Positions 25,494-33,998 of a DNA stretch of 43,128 bases are shown one piece after another. A program made the position numbers and the translations under genes. The DNA comes from Staphylococcus sp. Marseille-Q5304 (GTDB taxonomy: Bacteria; Bacillota; Bacilli; Staphylococcales; Staphylococcaceae): assembly GCF_943737015.1 (NCBI RefSeq), contig NZ_CALSFP010000004.1, positions 1 through 43,128 of the forward strand. The letters are read 5' to 3'. The notes below the pieces were generated by a model that worked only from the letters and a program-made list of their open reading frames with translations, was not told the DNA's origin and searched no databases. Within the stretch, counting starts at the first letter, position 1, and every line of letters begins with the position of its first letter.

Positions 25494-25531
25494 CAAATGG
25501 ACTTCTTAAATACAGAAGTCCATTTTTTATG
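25494..25531 (+). terminator. Terminator
   Basis: AAATGGACTTCT / AGAAGTCCATTT stem with a 7-nt loop and a T run. Confidence 0.8.
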
Positions 25532-26480
25532 AATGTATACCTTAAGTAAATGTAATTCAAAAAGTCAAAAATAACTTAAGAGCTCTAAAGCTCTACTGCT
25601 AATAATTTAATAAACTCATTCTTTATAATGAATTTTTGGACATGTTGTGATTGATTTTATTAAAAGGTTATTATTTTTTATGCTAAAAACAGAATAAAAA
25701 ATAAGAGCATAAGGAAATACAATGCCACTGACGTGTCAATCAGCATAGCTGATGTATTGTTCTTACCATTCCTTCGTCATTTGCTCTCACTATAAATGCG
25801 GTTATACCAGTATTTATAGTACATTTACATTAGACAAAAATGAATTAAGTAATTTTTATTCTATAAATTACGAATGGCATTATTAATGTGAACACCAATC
25901 CTATAGATAAAGCCTATTTAAAGGGCTTCAGAGACCCTTTTATTCTAGTAGAATAAAGAATTTTGAAGTTTTATTCTGATAGAATAAGCCATTTTTGACA
26001 AAATGAAACACCAAAAACGAAATTTAAGTAGTTATAGAAAATGAATTTGTGTTATTAATTGATACTTAAAATTTTAAAAAGCAATAAAACAAATCGCAAA
26101 TTTTTATATGTTAAATTTTATGTTTTTTAAATTTATAAGGAGCTATTTTGGTATGAAGAGTTAGAAGTTTATTCACTAATGATTTTTTTAATCTCTTCTT
26201 TTTAAAAATCATTTTTGATATTTGATTATGTGCAAACGTGTTCTAATTTATATAAATTGAGAAAAGAGCAAGGATTCCTTTTTCAGAAATCATTAATTTA
26301 TGATTTATTTGATTAAGTAAACAAAGCGCTTAATAGATTAATTATTTCTATTAAGCGCTTTGTATTTTAGATATGTATTGTCTCATTTTCATTTAAACGT
26401 ATCTTTCTTTATGCATTATTGACTGCTTATAAAGGAACATTGGTAGACAAATGAATAATGATAATAAATACTACATTTAT
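25532..26480. other. 950-bp non-coding region with paired palindromes and a strong hairpin
   Basis: No plausible gene in either strand. Notable parts: an inverted repeat ATAAATGC...GTATTTAT (about 25793-25819); two 17-bp palindromes TTATTCTnnnAGAATAA at 25940-25956 and 25971-25987, whose centres are 31 bp apart; and a hairpin with a 15-bp AAAGCGCTTAATAGA arm at 26325-26364 followed by TTTG. The arrangement suggests a regulatory or DNA-processing site (origin, transfer origin or RNA gene). The neighbouring 73-residue protein may act here. Identity is unresolved. Confidence 0.5.
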
Positions 26481-26702
26481 TTATAGATCCTTTGCTTTTT
26501 CATTTTTTTGCGTTTTTAATTCCTGATTTTTAAAGGCTTCTAAAATCTCTGGATGGTTTTCTTTAGCATAAAATACTAACAACGCATCCATAAAATCTAT
26601 TTTACTGTCTCGTTCTTCTGCTACTAATTCATCAAATAATGGTTTGAAAGTTCTGTGTATTTTAATAGATGTTTTTTCTCTAGTTATTTTTTCTTTCGAC
26701 AT
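26481..26702 (-). CDS. Small putative DNA-binding protein
   Basis: 73 residues, basic at both ends: TREKTSIKIHRTFKPLFDELVAEE then FMDALLVFYAKE and a Lys-rich tail. An N-terminal strand with two following helices fits a ribbon-helix-helix fold, as in small plasmid control and relaxosome-accessory proteins. AGGAGG lies upstream on the minus strand. It faces away from the toxin locus and toward the palindrome-rich gap. A regulator of that gap is an inference. Confidence 0.6.
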   Translation of the reverse strand: MSKEKITREKTSIKIHRTFKPLFDELVAEERDSKIDFMDALLVFYAKENHPEILEAFKNQELKTQKNEKAKDL

Positions 26703-26969
26703 TTAAAATCCTCCTTAAGTATAAAACACTTACAATTTTATTAATGCATCTAAATAAACTGTAATAGTATTTTAGTTAGTTCATCTTTAACTAATTCATT
26801 TCAATATTTGCAAATTTTTTTAATAATATACTCATATTTATTATAAACATTTTGACTTTAGAAAAAGTGGAAATTGTATTATTTTAATCGAAGTAACTAT
26901 ATTATTTTATCATTGAGCTGACATAATTCAACTTATCGGAAGTGCATATGCTTACGTATTCACAAATGA

Positions 26970-26975
26970 TATAAT
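26970..26975 (+). promoter_or_regulatory. Extended -10 promoter of the PepA1/SprA1-type toxin RNA
   Basis: TGATATAAT: a TGn extension plus the consensus TATAAT at 26970-26975, with no clear -35. The RNA would start near 26982 and end at the 27150 hairpin, about 200 nt, as for SprA1. Confidence 0.65.
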
Positions 26976-27028
26976 AACAGAGTCGCCTTAACTTCCGGCG
27001 GTATTTTCGACGGAAGGAGGTGCTTAAT

Positions 27029-27124
27029 ATGCTTATGATCTTCGTTCACATCATTGCACCAGTCATTAGTGGCTGTGCAGTTGCGTATTTTACTTACTGG
27101 CTTAGTAGTAAACGCAATAAATAG
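27029..27124 (+). CDS. PepA1-like type I toxin peptide (SprA1 locus)
   Basis: 31 residues, hydrophobic (FVHIIAPVISGCAVAYFTYW) with a basic end SSKRNK, very close to my recollection of the S. aureus PepA1 pore-forming peptide encoded by the SprA1 RNA. GGAAGGAGG is the ribosome site. Upstream, CTTCCG (26991-26996 region) can pair with CGGAAG over the ribosome site across a GGCGGTATTTTCGA loop, which would hold translation off. GGCGACGTTAAG after the stop can pair with the 5' end GTCGCCTTAAC, also as in SprA1. Probable plasmid-stabilising toxin. Confidence 0.88.
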   Translation: MLMIFVHIIAPVISGCAVAYFTYWLSSKRNK

Positions 27125-27147
27125 GAGGCGACGTTAAGCCGCATCAA

Positions 27148-27209
27148 AAAATCCCCTCACTACCACAAATAGTGAGGGGATTGGTGCATATATGCATATA
27201 ATCTTCGTT
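27148..27209 (-). ncRNA. Antitoxin RNA (SprA1AS-like)
   Basis: Minus-strand promoter TTGCAT (plus-strand 27240-27245), 18-bp spacer and TATAAT (plus-strand 27216-27221). The RNA should begin near 27209 and run through the shared hairpin AATCCCCTCACT / AGTGAGGGGATT (27150-27182). In the S. aureus SprA1AS system such an RNA, overlapping the toxin RNA 3' end, blocks translation in trans. The length is inferred. Confidence 0.7.
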
Positions 27210-27275
27210 AGATGTATTATAACATCATAGTGGAGAGGAATGCAAAGATAGAAGGAACATTAAAGGAGGAAGGTT

Positions 27276-29048
27276 ATGAAAAGTAAAAAAAGTTTGGAAA
27301 AATTGTATGATGATTTATTTAGTACTAATTTTTTAATTAACTATGGTTATTTTGATATTACTCCAAAAAATAATCAAGATATAACAGATTTAAATAGCTA
27401 TGGTAAATCAGATGCATTTTATTTGAAAATATTTAACATGAGTAAGTTAGCAGAATATATTTCTGATAATCCGTTTTATACTATGAAAATGTTTAATGAT
27501 AAAAAAGTATATAGTACTGAACCAATAACATTTACTATTCCGAAAAGTAATATATCAAGGAGAGAGTATAAAATCCCTAATATATATAGCTATTTAAATT
27601 TGATGTTTTTTATACAAAAAAATAAAGAGGAATTTAAAAGAATTTTTCTAGCTAATAAATTTTCAACATCTAAATTTTTTTCACTTGCAGATTTTGATTT
27701 TAAATTTACGGATAATTTAAAAAAGACTTTACTTTTCGGGGGGAATCATATATTAAATGTTGATTTATCCAATTTTTACCATTCTCTCTATACACACAGT
27801 ATCCCTTGGGTAATAATGGGGAAGAAAAATGCTAAAAAAGAAAGGGATAAAGGGTTTTCAAACAAATTAGATAAGTTAATTGCCTCCTGTCAATACAATC
27901 AAACTCATGGAATACCTACTGGGAATATTTTAAGTCGTATTATTAGTGAATTATATATGTGCTATATTGATTCTGAAATGGAAAATAAAGGATATAGGTA
28001 TGCGAGATACGTAGATGACATATCATTCCCGTTTAATTTTGAAGAGGAAAAAGACAAGTTTTACAGAGATTTTAATAAGCTATGTATGAAATATGAATTG
28101 AAAATCAATGATAAGAAAACCGAAATAAATGATTTTCCATACATACATACACAGAACAAAGACTTTATATTTAATTATTTTAAAAATTATTCTTCAGATA
28201 GTAAAGAAGAAACTTGGATTATAGGTATTAAAAACTTTATTGATTTATGTATAGATGAAGAAAGAAAAGGTAATAAAGGCGCAATAAAATGTATTTTTCC
28301 AGTAATAGAAAATACCTTCAAGTATAAGAAAATCAATAAAAATAAAATAAGTAAGATATTTGGCTATACCAATAATATTACTAAATTTAACATTTTACAA
28401 TTTATATTAGATTTATCACTAAAGGACTCTAAATTAACAAATAGATGTCTATCTTTATTAAACTATTTGGCTGTTAAAATGGATGATAAAAAAGTAGTCT
28501 CAAAACAAGTTAAACAGTATTTTAGAAATAGGAACGAAGAGATTAAAAATTTATTAGTATTTTATAATAAAAATGATTATCATCAAGAAACATACCAGAT
28601 TCTTGTCTATATTGTTGAATATGATGTAGATATTCTTTTAAAAAAGAATGTTTTGAATTTACTAAATGAAAATACAGATAATTTATCTTTGTCATTATTG
28701 ACAATAATTTATCTACGAAAGCCTTGGAGAATAGAAAGTTTATTGAAAAAAATTGATGACCTATTTAAAAATTCTAAGGATAGTTATCCCGAAAAAATAG
28801 GTGTAATGTCACAAAATTTATGGTATTTCAGATATTTTATTTATTATTTAATAAAAGAAAATGTAATTCCTAAAGATAAAATTAATAGTTATTGCAATAG
28901 TCAAAGCTATAGATCAAATCAAAAAGGATATAAGAGTGATTTAAACTGGCGTTATATTAATTCAAATGATGCTGTGGATGAATTTTTTAATGAATTATTA
29001 GAAGAAAAAGTACCACTTATAGATTTAGAGTATGTAAATTTAATATAA
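27276..29048 (+). CDS. abiK: AbiK-like abortive-infection reverse transcriptase
   Basis: 590 residues (lactococcal AbiK is 599). The reverse-transcriptase half has DLSNFYHSLYTHSIPW with the first metal-binding Asp near 163, HGIPTGNILSRIISELYM near 211, YARYVDDISFPF with the active-site YVDD at about 245-248, and LKINDKKTEINDFP. The C-terminal half (about 310-590) is helical and ends NSYCNSQSYRSNQKGYKSDLNW, also recalled from AbiK. AbiK-type enzymes build untemplated protein-primed DNA and stop phage growth, with cell death as the usual outcome. AAAGGAGGAAGG gives a strong ribosome site. It stands alone between the type I toxin locus and a bidirectional terminator. Confidence 0.88.
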   Translation: MKSKKSLEKLYDDLFSTNFLINYGYFDITPKNNQDITDLNSYGKSDAFYLKIFNMSKLAEYISDNPFYTMKMFNDKKVYSTEPITFTIPKSNISRREYKIPNIYSYLNLMFFIQKNKEEFKRIFLANKFSTSKFFSLADFDFKFTDNLKKTLLFGGNHILNVDLSNFYHSLYTHSIPWVIMGKKNAKKERDKGFSNKLDKLIASCQYNQTHGIPTGNILSRIISELYMCYIDSEMENKGYRYARYVDDISFPFNFEEEKDKFYRDFNKLCMKYELKINDKKTEINDFPYIHTQNKDFIFNYFKNYSSDSKEETWIIGIKNFIDLCIDEERKGNKGAIKCIFPVIENTFKYKKINKNKISKIFGYTNNITKFNILQFILDLSLKDSKLTNRCLSLLNYLAVKMDDKKVVSKQVKQYFRNRNEEIKNLLVFYNKNDYHQETYQILVYIVEYDVDILLKKNVLNLLNENTDNLSLSLLTIIYLRKPWRIESLLKKIDDLFKNSKDSYPEKIGVMSQNLWYFRYFIYYLIKENVIPKDKINSYCNSQSYRSNQKGYKSDLNWRYINSNDAVDEFFNELLEEKVPLIDLEYVNLI

Positions 29049-29093
29049 TTAAATTTACAATTGTATTGTATGATTATTGTACGCTCTAAATAA

Positions 29094-29136
29094 ACAAAAA
29101 TAGTCCTCTTATTTTAATAAGAGGACTATTTTTGTT
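29094..29136. terminator. Bidirectional terminator between abiK and the GNAT gene
   Basis: A perfect 17-bp stem (arm CAAAAATAGTCCTCTTA, 29095-29111 with 29118-29134) around a 6-nt loop. Confidence 0.85.
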
Positions 29137-29145
29137 TAAAATTAT

Positions 29146-29673
29146 TCAAGACCATTCGCTTTCTAACATACTCATTTGCCATAAATTATAATATTCTCCA
29201 TTTAATTTTCTAAAGTCTCTTTTTTCTCCTTCTTTTATAAATCCAATCTTTTTGTAACTTTTAATAGCTGATTTATTAAAGGCAAAAACACCTAATTCAA
29301 TTCTGTGTAGTCCCAAATCTTCAAAAGCCTTTTTCAATAATTTCTTTATTATTTTAGGGCCTAATCCTTGGCCACGCATTTGCGGATCACCTACTAAAAC
29401 TTTACCTAACGTGGCGGAACAATTTTTAAAATCTATATTATTTAAAGCAATATGACCTATAATTTTTTTTGAATTATTTTCTTCAATGATAACTTTATAA
29501 ATTATTTTACTAGAATTTTCTTTATTTGTGTCTTTAATATATTCCTTTAATTGTTCTTCATCTAGGGGATAATTAAAATCTGTACCTGCCCATTTGACTA
29601 AAAGTTCAGGAGAGTTTATCCAGTTTATTAATAAATCAAAATCTTTCTCCTCAAAATATTCAAACTTAATCAA
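29146..29673 (-). CDS. GNAT-family N-acetyltransferase (RimJ/RimL type)
   Basis: 175 residues. Central acetyl-CoA-binding region ATLGKVLVGDPQMRGQGLGPKIIKKLLKKAF (about 85-117, with the RGQGLG loop), then LHRIELGVFAFNKSAIKSYKKIGFIKEGEKRD, typical of RimJ/RimL and aminoglycoside-like acetyltransferases. The substrate cannot be told from the sequence; protein N-termini, small metabolites or drugs are all possible. AAGGAGT precedes the start on the minus strand. A single-gene unit. Confidence 0.82.
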   Translation of the reverse strand: MIKFEYFEEKDFDLLINWINSPELLVKWAGTDFNYPLDEEQLKEYIKDTNKENSSKIIYKVIIEENNSKKIIGHIALNNIDFKNCSATLGKVLVGDPQMRGQGLGPKIIKKLLKKAFEDLGLHRIELGVFAFNKSAIKSYKKIGFIKEGEKRDFRKLNGEYYNLWQMSMLESEWS

Positions 29674-29865
29674 TAAATTACTCCTTAAATAATAGGTTAT
29701 TAACTATAAAAATTCAGTGAATGTTGCAATATAAACAACCACTACAATTTTTTGATACTTTCTTCATCAACTTTCTATCTTAAATTTTCGATTTTTTATA
29801 AAGCGTTTTGTATTATCTAAATAACTCTTTACAATTTACTGATTTTTAAGCTTTTGCTAATAGAT

Positions 29866-30522
29866 TTATGCAACTTTAATATTATAAGTAAATCTATGCA
29901 CTTCATCATTAAATTTAAATTCTGCCCAAATTTTATACATCCCTTTTTTAGGAAAATGAGCATAAAAGGTTGTAGAATCAGGTGATTCTGGGTGAACATG
30001 AATATAATCAGTTAATTGCTCATCAAATATAATCACATGTCCTAAAGCTCCTAAATAAGGTTGGGGAGTTAATTCTGTATTGAAAGTTAAAGGGACATGT
30101 TCATCTTCTTTAGCACTTATAGAATTTAAAGTTACATGAACTCCTTTGTTAACTTTTACCCAATTTTTATCAGAATTTAAAGATGTTGTAGAGGTTATTT
30201 TATCTCCAATTTGCAGTTCAATAGGATGAACGGAATACACATGGTTTTTTGGTGTAACATCAACAAAAGCCTGGTAAGTTCCTGGCTCTAATTGTTGGTT
30301 AATTATAAATAAACCTTCATGCTTTTTTTGAGGGTGTAGGTGGTAATATTTCTCCATGTCATTAGATACTAAAACGAAATGCATTTCTTTTTCATGCATA
30401 GTATCTAATAATGGGGCATTATTAAATTCATCTTCTAACGTAATTTCTATATTACCATCTCTATATACAACATTTGCTTTAATTTCGGGTTTGTTTGAAT
30501 GATATTCATGATTATGATTCAT
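29866..30522 (-). CDS. His-rich two-repeat protein of the cop operon
   Basis: 218 residues from the ATG at 30522, which has AAGGAGGAT nearby; the earlier in-frame opening at 30576 lacks one. The N-terminus is His-rich (MNHNHEYHS). Two similar beta-rich repeats follow: about 55-110 with YYHLHPQ and about 155-218 with YIHVHPES, each ending in GxY...V-type strands. No signal peptide or lipobox is visible, so it is cytosolic unless exported unusually. It is downstream of copZ in the same direction (63 bp gap), which suggests copper binding or storage. I know no assigned function. Confidence 0.65.
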   Translation of the reverse strand: MNHNHEYHSNKPEIKANVVYRDGNIEITLEDEFNNAPLLDTMHEKEMHFVLVSNDMEKYYHLHPQKKHEGLFIINQQLEPGTYQAFVDVTPKNHVYSVHPIELQIGDKITSTTSLNSDKNWVKVNKGVHVTLNSISAKEDEHVPLTFNTELTPQPYLGALGHVIIFDEQLTDYIHVHPESPDSTTFYAHFPKKGMYKIWAEFKFNDEVHRFTYNIKVA

Positions 30523-30585
30523 ATTTTTATCCTCCTTAATTTTTAATAAGGGCATATCATTAAACGATATGCCCAACTATTTAAA

Positions 30586-30795
30586 TTATTTAATTACATC
30601 GTAACCTTGATCTTCAATAGCTTCTTTAAAGTCGTTGAAAGCTACTTGATTTTCATCAAATTCAACTTCCACATTCCCATTCGCCAAGCTTACTTCTGAA
30701 GATGTTACACCATCTAATCCATTTAATGCTTTTTCAATTGAATGCTTGCAATGGTCACAGCTCATACCTTCTACATTAATAACTTCGTTAGTCAA
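30586..30795 (-). CDS. copZ: Copper chaperone CopZ
   Basis: 69 residues from a TTG at 30795; an in-frame GTG at 30804 falls inside the ribosome site AAAGGAGGTGA and is rejected. Single heavy-metal-associated domain with the copper-binding GMSCDHC motif (about residues 10-16) and the DQGYDV end. It carries Cu(I) to CopA in the cytosol. It lies 34 bp after copA on the same strand and shares the CsoR-controlled transcript. Confidence 0.93.
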   Translation of the reverse strand: MTNEVINVEGMSCDHCKHSIEKALNGLDGVTSSEVSLANGNVEVEFDENQVAFNDFKEAIEDQGYDVIK

Positions 30796-30828
30796 TGTTG
30801 TCACCTCCTTTCAAGAAATATAAGATTC

Positions 30829-33216
30829 TTATAATTTCATACGTTTTAGACGTAAAGCGTTTGTGACAACACTTACAGAACTTAAAGCCATTGCTGCTCC
30901 CGCAACCCAAGGTGCTAGCAGACCAATTGCTGCTATAGGGATACCTGCAACATTGTAACCAAACGCCCAAAATAGATTTTGGCGAATATTACGAATTGTA
31001 GATTTACTTGCTTTTATTGCTTTTGGAATTAATAAAAGGTCTCCTCCTAAAATAGTTATATCAGCAGCTTCGATTGCAACTTCTGTACCTGTACCAATGG
31101 CAATACCAATATCTGCTTTAACTAGTGCTGGAGCATCATTGACACCATCTCCAACCATAGCTACTTTTTTACCTTCAGATTGAATTTCTGCTACTTTAGA
31201 AGCTTTTTCTTCTGGTAAAACCTCTGCAATAATCGTGTCTATACCAACTTGTTTTGCTATTGCTTGTGCGGTACGTTTGTTATCACCAGTTAACATAGCA
31301 ACTTCAATACCTAATTCATGAAGTTTTTGAATAGCTTGTTGGGCAGTATCTTTAACTGTATCAGCTACAGCGACAACCCCTCTCAATTCGTTATCTACGC
31401 TTATAAGCATTGCAGTTTTTCCTTCTTTTTCAAATTGAGCGAGATTTGTTTCAGCTTCATTAGTTTGGATTCCTTTTTCACTCATTAGTTTTCGATTTCC
31501 GACAAAAAGTTCTTTACCATCAATTGTTGCATTTATACCGCGCCCTGGTATAGCTTCAAAATGGTCTACTTCTAAAAATTCTAATGATTTTTCTTTAGCA
31601 TAACTTACGATAGCTTCAGCTAGTGGGTGTTCAGAACCTTTTTCTGCACTAGCTAACAATTGTAATGTTTGATCATCTCCACTAAAATCAGTGACTTCAG
31701 GTGTGCCATTTGTTATAGTGCCAGTTTTATCTAAAACAACTGTATTAATAGCGTGTGTACCTTCAATGTGTTCTCCACCTTTAAATAGAATGCCATTTTC
31801 AGCAGCTTTTCCGGTACCCACCATTATAGAAGTAGGCGTAGCTAAGCCTAACGCACAAGGACAAGCGATAACTAATACTGCTATTGCAGCAACTAAGGCT
31901 GGTTCAAATTGTCCCGGCTGAACTAATGAAATCCATATAATAAATGTGAAAATCGCGATACCTACAACGATAGGTACAAAATATCCAGAAATAATATCTG
32001 CTAGTCTTTGTATTGGCGCTTTAGAACCTTGTGCTTCTTCGACAACTTTAACAATGGAGGCAAGAGCTGTATCTTTACCAACTTTTGTTGCTTCAACAGT
32101 AATTGCTCCATTTTTATTCATTGTTGATCCTATAACATTATCATTTTGCATTTTTTCAACAGGAATAGATTCACCTGTCAACATTGACTCGTCAATTGAA
32201 GTCATACCTTTAATTATTTTGCCATCTACTGGTATTTTTTCTCCTGGTTTGATAACTAAATAGTCTCCTTCTTTTACCTCACTTAAAGGAACCATAGTCT
32301 CTTCACCGTTGCGTAATATACGTGCTTCTTTAGCTTGTAAATTCAACAATTTACTTAACGCATTTGTTGTTTGTGTTTTAGCACGTGCTTCTAAATACTT
32401 TCCGAAAAGAATTAAAGTAATTAATACAGCACTTGTTTCAAAATATAGGTGTGGCTCATAATTTGTATTAATTAACCACTTAATCGATTCATAAATACTA
32501 TAAAAGAAGGCTGCGCTTGTACCTAAAGCGACAAGAACATCCATATTTGCTGACCCATTACGAAGGTTTTTATAAGCGCCTACATAAAATTGCCAACCAA
32601 TAACAAATTGAACAGGCGTTGCTAATACAAATTGGAACCACGGGTTCATAAATATATGTGGTATTTGAATACCAAATAAATGAACGAACATTGTCATTAA
32701 CAATGGAGCTGCTAAAACAGCTGAAACAACTAATTTAATTAACTGTCGTTTTAATTGTTTTTCTTTTTGGGAACTTTTTTCTGATGCTTCTTTTTTAGGT
32801 TGTGCCTCATACCCTAGGTTTTTAATACGTTGTTGAAATTCATCTACAGACGTCATATCAGGGTTGTATTCTACAGTAGCACTTTCTGTGGTTAAATTAA
32901 CTGTAGCCTTATTTACACCTGAGATTCGATTTAAAACTTTTTCGATTTTATTCGAACAAGCTGCACACGTCATTCCCATTACATCGAGATCCACTTTTTC
33001 GGTTAAAACTCCATAACCTGTTTTTTGAATTGTATTTGCAATATCTTCTAATGATGTAACATTGGGGTTATATTCAATTGTAGCTTTCTCTGTAGAAGGA
33101 TTTACATTAGCGTTAACTTCATCTAATTTATTTAGATTTTTTTCTACTTTATTCGAGCAAGCTGCACATGTCATGCCTGTGATACCTAATGAGGTTTTTT
33201 TAATATTTTCACTCAA
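30829..33216 (-). CDS. copA: Copper-exporting P1B-type ATPase CopA
   Basis: 795 residues from a TTG start at 33216 with AGGAGGAAAG ahead. Two N-terminal metal domains, each with GMTCAACSN (residues 14-22 and about 82-90). Eight membrane segments, CPC at about 451 in the transport path ([13 protein letters not shown]), DKTGT phosphorylation site at about 494, HP in [10 protein letters not shown], and hinge [10 protein letters not shown] near 688. It pumps Cu(I) out of the cell. Second gene of csoR-copA-copZ, 14 bp after csoR. The ending [12 protein letters not shown] and [15 protein letters not shown] are standard for Cu ATPases. Confidence 0.95.
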   Translation of the reverse strand: MSENIKKTSLGITGMTCAACSNKVEKNLNKLDEVNANVNPSTEKATIEYNPNVTSLEDIANTIQKTGYGVLTEKVDLDVMGMTCAACSNKIEKVLNRISGVNKATVNLTTESATVEYNPDMTSVDEFQQRIKNLGYEAQPKKEASEKSSQKEKQLKRQLIKLVVSAVLAAPLLMTMFVHLFGIQIPHIFMNPWFQFVLATPVQFVIGWQFYVGAYKNLRNGSANMDVLVALGTSAAFFYSIYESIKWLINTNYEPHLYFETSAVLITLILFGKYLEARAKTQTTNALSKLLNLQAKEARILRNGEETMVPLSEVKEGDYLVIKPGEKIPVDGKIIKGMTSIDESMLTGESIPVEKMQNDNVIGSTMNKNGAITVEATKVGKDTALASIVKVVEEAQGSKAPIQRLADIISGYFVPIVVGIAIFTFIIWISLVQPGQFEPALVAAIAVLVIACPCALGLATPTSIMVGTGKAAENGILFKGGEHIEGTHAINTVVLDKTGTITNGTPEVTDFSGDDQTLQLLASAEKGSEHPLAEAIVSYAKEKSLEFLEVDHFEAIPGRGINATIDGKELFVGNRKLMSEKGIQTNEAETNLAQFEKEGKTAMLISVDNELRGVVAVADTVKDTAQQAIQKLHELGIEVAMLTGDNKRTAQAIAKQVGIDTIIAEVLPEEKASKVAEIQSEGKKVAMVGDGVNDAPALVKADIGIAIGTGTEVAIEAADITILGGDLLLIPKAIKASKSTIRNIRQNLFWAFGYNVAGIPIAAIGLLAPWVAGAAMALSSVSVVTNALRLKRMKL

Positions 33217-33230
33217 TTATTTCTTTCCTC

Positions 33231-33506
33231 CTATTTTGAAAATTGTTTTAATACAACCATCAATTCTTTGATACTTTCTTCTCCGTTGCCATTTTTAATA
33301 CCTTCACTTACACAATTAGATATATGGTCTTCAGTTACTATAAAACCCACTTGTTTTAGGGCTGATTGTATTGCTGTTATTTGTACTAGTACATCTATAC
33401 AATATCTATCTTCTGCTATCATTGATTGTAAACCGCGCATTTGTCCTTCTAATCTTTTGAGTCTATTGAGCAATGCGTCATTGTTTTTAACAGTAGTAGT
33501 GTTCAA
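33231..33506 (-). CDS. csoR: Copper-sensing repressor CsoR
   Basis: 91 residues from a TTG at 33506, seven bases after AGGAGG; a GTG at 33512 touches the ribosome site and is less likely. An all-helical CsoR/RcnR protein: LLNRLKRLEGQMRGLQSMI, Cys in DRYCIDVLVQI, and His and Cys in TEDHISNCV, the Cys-His-Cys Cu(I) set. Cu(I) binding releases it from GC-tract palindromes, two of which lie at 33523-33539 and 33559-33577 upstream. First gene of the cop operon, thus autoregulated. Confidence 0.93.
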   Translation of the reverse strand: MNTTTVKNNDALLNRLKRLEGQMRGLQSMIAEDRYCIDVLVQITAIQSALKQVGFIVTEDHISNCVSEGIKNGNGEESIKELMVVLKQFSK

Positions 33507-33522
33507 TTTCACCCCTCCTAAT

Positions 33523-33589
33523 ATACCCTAACGGGGTATCTCTTGTTGGAATCTATATTATACCCCCATCAGGTATAAGTCAATACAAA
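33523..33589 (-). promoter_or_regulatory. cop operon promoter with two CsoR boxes
   Basis: Two TACCC(n)GGGTA-like elements: ATACCCTAACGGGGTAT at 33523-33539 and TATACCCCCATCAGGTATA at 33559-33577. On the minus strand TTGACT (plus 33578-33583) lies before TATAAT (plus 33557-33562) at 15 bp, or TAATAT at 17 bp. One box fills the promoter spacer and the other lies in the leader, a classic repressible layout. Confidence 0.75.
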
Positions 33590-33680
33590 AGTTTCATATA
33601 AAAAATTAATATTTATAGTTTGTTTTAAGAGGTACACTTGTATAAAATGTATGCTAAAACTTATATTAGGAGAGATATAT

Positions 33681-33956
33681 TTGGATAAAAATATACAACT
33701 TGAGCTTTACACAAGACCTACATGCTCTGATTGCCAAGAATCAAAAAGGTATTTAAACTCTCAAGAGATTAGTTATAGTCATAAAGATGTAAGTCAAAAT
33801 TTGGACTTAGAAGAAGAAATGAAAAAAATATCAGGCAACCGAATTGTTCCCTTATTTGTTTTTTATAAAAAAAATTTTTGGGGTAAAAAAAAGTTGTTTA
33901 AATATTACGTGGGATTTGAAAATAACAAAAAAGATATATTAAATATATTGGAATAA
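33681..33956 (+). CDS. Glutaredoxin/thioredoxin-like protein
   Basis: 91 residues from a TTG at 33681, placed seven bases after AGGAGA; an ATG 30 bases upstream has no ribosome site. ELYTRPTCSDCQESKRYL has the CxxC redox motif (CSDC, about residues 15-18) after a first beta strand, then ISYSHKDV and the cis-Pro region NRIVPLFVFYKK. NrdH/glutaredoxin-type fold; it would reduce disulfides or bind metal. It is divergent from csoR over 174 bp and may share the copper-responsive region, which would fit copper-induced thiol stress (inference). Confidence 0.75.
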   Translation: MDKNIQLELYTRPTCSDCQESKRYLNSQEISYSHKDVSQNLDLEEEMKKISGNRIVPLFVFYKKNFWGKKKLFKYYVGFENNKKDILNILE

Positions 33957-33957
33957 T

Positions 33958-33998
33958 TAAATAAACAGCCATTATTAAAAAATAATGGCTGTTTATTT
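33958..33998. terminator. Bidirectional terminator
   Basis: An 18-bp perfect stem (arm AATAAACAGCCATTATT) with an AAAA loop, between the converging glutaredoxin-like and CDF genes. Confidence 0.85.
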
